Below are positions 59,401 to 64,000 of a stretch of 64,000 nt of DNA, one piece after another. Under the pieces are notes generated by a model that was given only the letters and a program-made list of their open reading frames with translations, ran no database searches and was not told the origin of the DNA. The translations under genes and the position numbers were made by a program. The stretch's first letter is position 1, and each line of letters starts with the position of its first letter. The stretch comes from Hyperoplus lanceolatus (lineage: Eukaryota; Chordata; Actinopteri; Uranoscopiformes; Ammodytidae). The stretch covers positions 8,974,501 through 9,038,500 of the forward strand of contig CM049403.1 of NCBI GenBank assembly GCA_026929865.2, in the 5' to 3' direction.

Positions 59401-61030
59401 TTCCCGAGCTCTGTACGAACAGGAGTGATAAAAAATAGAATACTCGAAAAAATGACAGGTGCAACAATTTGGATCCCGTGTCCCATTCCCTATCAGGTGT
59501 ATCGTATCCGTGCATATGCATTGTATGGCATGTAGGTGAAAGGTCTTCAAAGTAGGTTAGGGCCGTCGGATGGCGGGGCAGAGGTGATGAAGGATGCTTG
59601 AGTGGAGGTGGCAGCCGGGTTGTTTTTCACCACCTCTCCCCTCGTCCGGCCTTAAGTTCTCTCTGGAGCTCAGCGGGAAATATTACACACCCTGTCTGCT
59701 TATCCACATATCACACATTCCTGTGTGAATAAAGAGATGGGGGGGTGGGGAGGGGGGTTGGAAAATAGAAGCAAAGACACGGAGAAGGAGAGGGAGATTT
59801 GATACAGGCCAGTGGGCATCGGCGGCGGAGAAAGAATGAGGTTGGCATGCCACGCGCAGGAACACATAATTCAACCAAAAGAACTACAAATCAAGCTCAA
59901 AGTCTGACACGCAACGCACTGATAAACAGGTAATGTGATCCATCGGGGCGGTCTGCATGTACAGCATATGCTCATCCAGGGCCCATATGTGTAATATAAG
60001 TGTCCTTGTGTGTGTTTTACTTGGCAGAGTTCCCCAAAGGCTCATCTGTGGGGAAATGAGGCCTGGTAACTAGACATATCCCCTTGCTATGAGGTCACTG
60101 ATACAGCTAAGTTAATATGTCATACACGACATGTACCCAAGTGCAGACGTACTCACAAATGCTGACTGGTCTCTAGGGAGGTTTCATCAAGTTTTTTTTT
60201 TTTACGGAAGAGTCCATAACTTTATCCTCATTAAAAGAACAGTGTGATATTTCAGAATATTTGCTTTTCATCGCCAAGAGTTAAATGTGATGATTGATAC
60301 CGCTCTCATGGTGGTTCTGCCAGAGGTTTGTTAGCTTAGCCTAGCATAAAAACTCGAAGCAGGGCTATAGCTTTGTCGAAAGGTTTTTGATAAAACAAAC
60401 AAGATAGAATGTGTAAATCAGGCAGCTTTAGAGTTGCTAGAAGGCAGTTTTATTATCCTTGTATTACTTTTGGACTGTTTTGCCGTCTCCAATCTTGTGC
60501 CAAGCTAAGCTGACCAGCTGCTGACCAACAGGCATGTGAGTGCTATCATCTTTCGCGAGGATTCATAAAATAATTCACAAATAGTTTTACTTCGACATAT
60601 GGCGCCTCAGGAACAGGTATGCCTCTGCACCTACTTTATGTGTGTTTTTATTAACCTTCTGGTATAAGTCACGACAGGAAAAGCAATAAGTGGATTCCCC
60701 CCCCCCCCGAAAAATAGAAGCTCTATCAACTGGAATAGGCTACTGATCAACCTCTGGAAATCCCATGAATTTATGAAATCCCATTATAATGTCAGCCCAC
60801 TCCCTTGTTATCCTTTTTAATTAGCTGGAAAGGGTTCAACAGCGTGCACCACGTCAAAGTTCACGCCCCCCCCCCTCTTCCCCTCCTCTTCCCCTCCTCT
60901 TCCACGCCCGTGACCAAGATTGGAAAAATTCCACTGCACTTATTATTATTTATGAGGAAATTACTCTTTGGTAAGAAGGGGGAAATTGCCTCTGGTACAT
61001 TTCATATGCACATCCTGGAAATTTACAGAA

Positions 61031-61036
<6 letters not shown>

Positions 61037-61068
<32 letters not shown>
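61037..61068 (+). repeat. (GA)n microsatellite
   Basis: GA run of about 32 bp. Confidence 0.95.
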
Positions 61069-61072
<4 letters not shown>

Positions 61073-64000
61073 ATGTACAGAGCAACGAGAGATGAGTGAT
61101 GATGAAGAGGGGATGTGGAGGAGGGTAAGATAAGTTCAGAGGGTTGAAGAGGGCAGATAAAAGTGTCAGGGCAATATCGCCAACGGGACATCCATCACGG
61201 CATTCCAAAAGGGCATCAGTGGGAGTGAGAGTCTGTTGGCCTTTCCAGTCATTAAGACATTTCATTAGAGATCTTGTACGCAGACGCTATCACGGTCAGA
61301 GAGAATGGCAGGACAGACAGTTTGACCTTTGACAGCCCCCCCCCCCCGCCCCTCCTTACCTCTGCCATGAGAAAGGGGCAAAAAAAACAAAAAAAAAACT
61401 TGGCTGATCTTATCTCTCTCTTCATACTAAATGATCCCATTTCCACAGGAAAGGAGGGAGACAGACATCTGACGGACGCGCTGACTCCCCCCTCTGAGGC
61501 AACACTGTTGTTTCCATTTCACACCGGGTGAGCAATAATGGCAGAGCGGAAAGGAATCGGCAAACATGGTGGAAGAGGGAGAGGAGGATTTTCACATTTT
61601 GAGTGGGATTTAAGCCGGTTAGAAGAGTTTAATCTACATGCAGAGGCTTGTCTGGGCTACAGGTGGTTTACTGTACTGTTGATCATGAGGTTATGCGTGG
61701 GTGGAAGTGGGACAATGAATTGCACAAAACCAGCAATAATCTGAGGGTGGGAGGTATGCACATTTCCTGTTCCAAATATGAAAATAAATCCTGGTAAATT
61801 ACTTTGGATTATCTGGAACTGGATTTAAACATGGAGCAAATATAAAGGGTTTGTTCCTCAGCCATAGTTCTGTGTTTGGTCTCAGATATCCTCGAGATTT
61901 ATTCAATTATGAAAATCAAATGAGAAACACACATTTTCCTTTTTTTTTGTGGATCTGCTCACAACATCCAGACACTTTTAGCTTCAGCGGAAAGAATGCC
62001 ATCGCACTCGCTTCCTATCTCCAACTTCCCGTTTCCTGTGTTCTAGGAAATGAGACGCACATGTGCTGTATGTATTTACCCATCATCAGACAATGTGTAA
62101 TATGTCTTGAATATTTAAAAAAAAAGTGCAATCCTGATTATCCCCTCAGGGTAATAGCTAAATGGGCTTCACCATTCATGCCGGCCTCAGCCAGGAAATG
62201 AATCCACTTGCTAACTCACTGATCAGTAAAAAATCAGTGTATTTTAGGAGTGGGTGTTTTAAGTCCGAACTTGTTTATGACTAAAAACAATGCTTTCCTA
62301 ATTTAGACCGCACACCACACCTACACGTCGTAACTCATTATACACAATCTGACAAACACCTTCAGGCTTCCCCTTCACACTGACACACAATTGGCGGTAA
62401 GATTTTTTACGCTGTTGTTACACGCACACACATCTTGTCTCGCCTGTGATCAGTTGATTCCACAACGTCCAGCATCAACGCATGTCTGCAAACAGAAGCT
62501 GCATTTCCACTGAAGATTACATCACACATCTCAGAGACGTGCCCACCTGCATTTCATGGTTAAAATGAAAGCTGCTTCAACATGTGTTGTTTATATTCAC
62601 CGTAGATCAATTGACTACTTTTATGTTAAAGGTGTCGGCGACAAACTCACCCAACTCAGCTCTTTTCAATTTTGGTATCTTTTTTAATTCTTAAGTGCGG
62701 GTTCAACTGCAGTTTTACAACTTTGATTGCCTCTCTGTTCAGAAGCTTTTTTAGGGGAAAGAGATGAAAGATCAGTATGATGGGCAAGGGGCGCAATAAC
62801 AGCCTAATACATTTCCATTAGGAGAAACATGCTGCATGCAGCTTCAGAAATTATTCAAAGTCACACAAACCCTGAAAACTTGCGCAGAAACAGGAAAAAC
62901 TCAGCACATCCAACGCAATGGAAGACAGTCCTCTAGGCGGGAGAGCTCCGCGGAACAGCTTGATTTCCCATCAGAGAGAGATCAGACAAGAAAGAGTGAA
63001 TGAAGAAAAGAGGAAAAGTTGTTTTGCATTTGGCCCTTTGTAATAATATCACAAGTTCACAACCAATATCTTTTGGCTGTGTTTCAGCCCTGTGTCTTAC
63101 TCAATGTGACCAAAGAATCAGTTCATGCAAGTTTGAGCATTAATGCAATGTTTACAAAGTGGTGTGAAACCCTTTTGACACTTTCCTTTATTTGACACAA
63201 CAGTTCTCATGACTTCATGGAAGATTTCGGGGACATTATGTTTTATGGTCCCCTGTCGAGGCCTAAGCAGGGTGGGGAGTGGCATGGGTTTTTGAGGGAT
63301 GGACCCAGATCATAGTCATCTCACAGCACTGCATTTGGAGAAGAATTAGGATCCCTTAGTTTGATTGTGGTGGCTAATAGGCCCCAATGACTCCAAGTGC
63401 CTCTCTGAATATGAAAACCCCTGATTGATAGAGACAAGGAGAACCGCACGCTATAAGCACTAGCTATAAACACTAGATGGGGCACCCTGAACCAAGGACA
63501 CAGAGTGTACGTACATGCAGGCCCGAACTGACACACATTAGATATGCTATGGCCGCCCTAGCACACACATGCACAGATTGTATAAACACAAACATGCTTC
63601 TTTGACAGTTGTTGGCAAGATTCTGGTTCCCACAAACACCGCAAGACAAGGCCAACCCCCCCTCCCCCCCACCCCCCCGGCCTCCATCCGCACATACCGA
63701 GAGGAGTCAAGAGGACACAAGTACGGAGCTCTTAAAGAACCTCCGAGACCCCTTGACTCTGAGCTCCAGCCACTCACCAGAAAAAAAAAAAAACGCAAAC
63801 AAAAACAACCGCTTGTGGATCTGAACAAACTCCAGAGTTGGCTCATCATGAGACAGGGTTCAAACCCGCTTCTATAAACCCTGCAGACGAGAGGGGAGGA
63901 GTGGGAGGGCTAGGAGAAATTATAATAAATGTGGCAGTAATTCAGATTCCTCATAAATTTGTTGTCAGATCCACCGCAAAACAGTTCCAGCTCCGGAGAC

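Overview
This window is chromosomal DNA from a bony fish, most likely a spiny-rayed teleost. It has vertebrate-type spliced genes with GT-AG introns and vertebrate-specific protein families. Long (CA)n/(GT)n and (CT)n/(GA)n microsatellites recur every few kilobases, and there is a teleost-style Tc1-like transposon plus many hAT-, pogo- and L2-like repeat remnants. The exact species cannot be told from the sequence.

Two protein-coding genes are supported, arranged head to head. On the minus strand, positions 2515-8139 hold the first four coding exons of prkaa2, the catalytic alpha-2 subunit of AMP-activated protein kinase. They run from the initiator Met through the glycine-rich loop, the ATP-binding VAVK lysine and the HRDLKPEN catalytic loop to the start of DFG; the rest of the gene lies beyond the left edge. 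On the plus strand, 11451-39690 holds a complete plpp3 (phospholipid phosphatase 3, an LPP/PAP2 ecto-enzyme) in seven constitutive coding positions (313 aa). Its 3' UTR is about 2.3 kb and ends near the AATAAA at 41950. PRKAA2 and PLPP3 are also divergent neighbours in human, so this is conserved synteny.

The most interesting feature is a second, phase-compatible version of plpp3 exon 2 (24811-24965), 461 bp upstream of the canonical exon 2 (25427-25584). It resembles the alternative exon 2 known from PLPP1. Using both exons, or neither, brings an early stop into frame, so the pair should be mutually exclusive. A UG-rich tract precedes the first exon and a long CU tract precedes the second, which suggests separate splicing control. 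The encoded PLPP3 also lacks the RGD tripeptide and the Tyr-Tyr pair of the mammalian protein.

Layout: 1-2514, prkaa2 intron 4, a nest of transposon remnants; 2515-8139, prkaa2 exons 4 to 1 with transposons in intron 3; 8140-11450, divergent promoter region, about half of it a nearly intact Tc1-like element (9131-10732); 11451-41975, plpp3, with a 13-14 kb first intron full of microsatellites and a TIR element in intron 6; about 42000-64000, apparent gene desert with microsatellites, an inverted-repeat element (44468-45405), a CCAAT-motif cluster (52663-52947), and a very strong foldback hairpin (55212-55335). No RNA genes, CRISPR arrays or further protein-coding exons were recognised.
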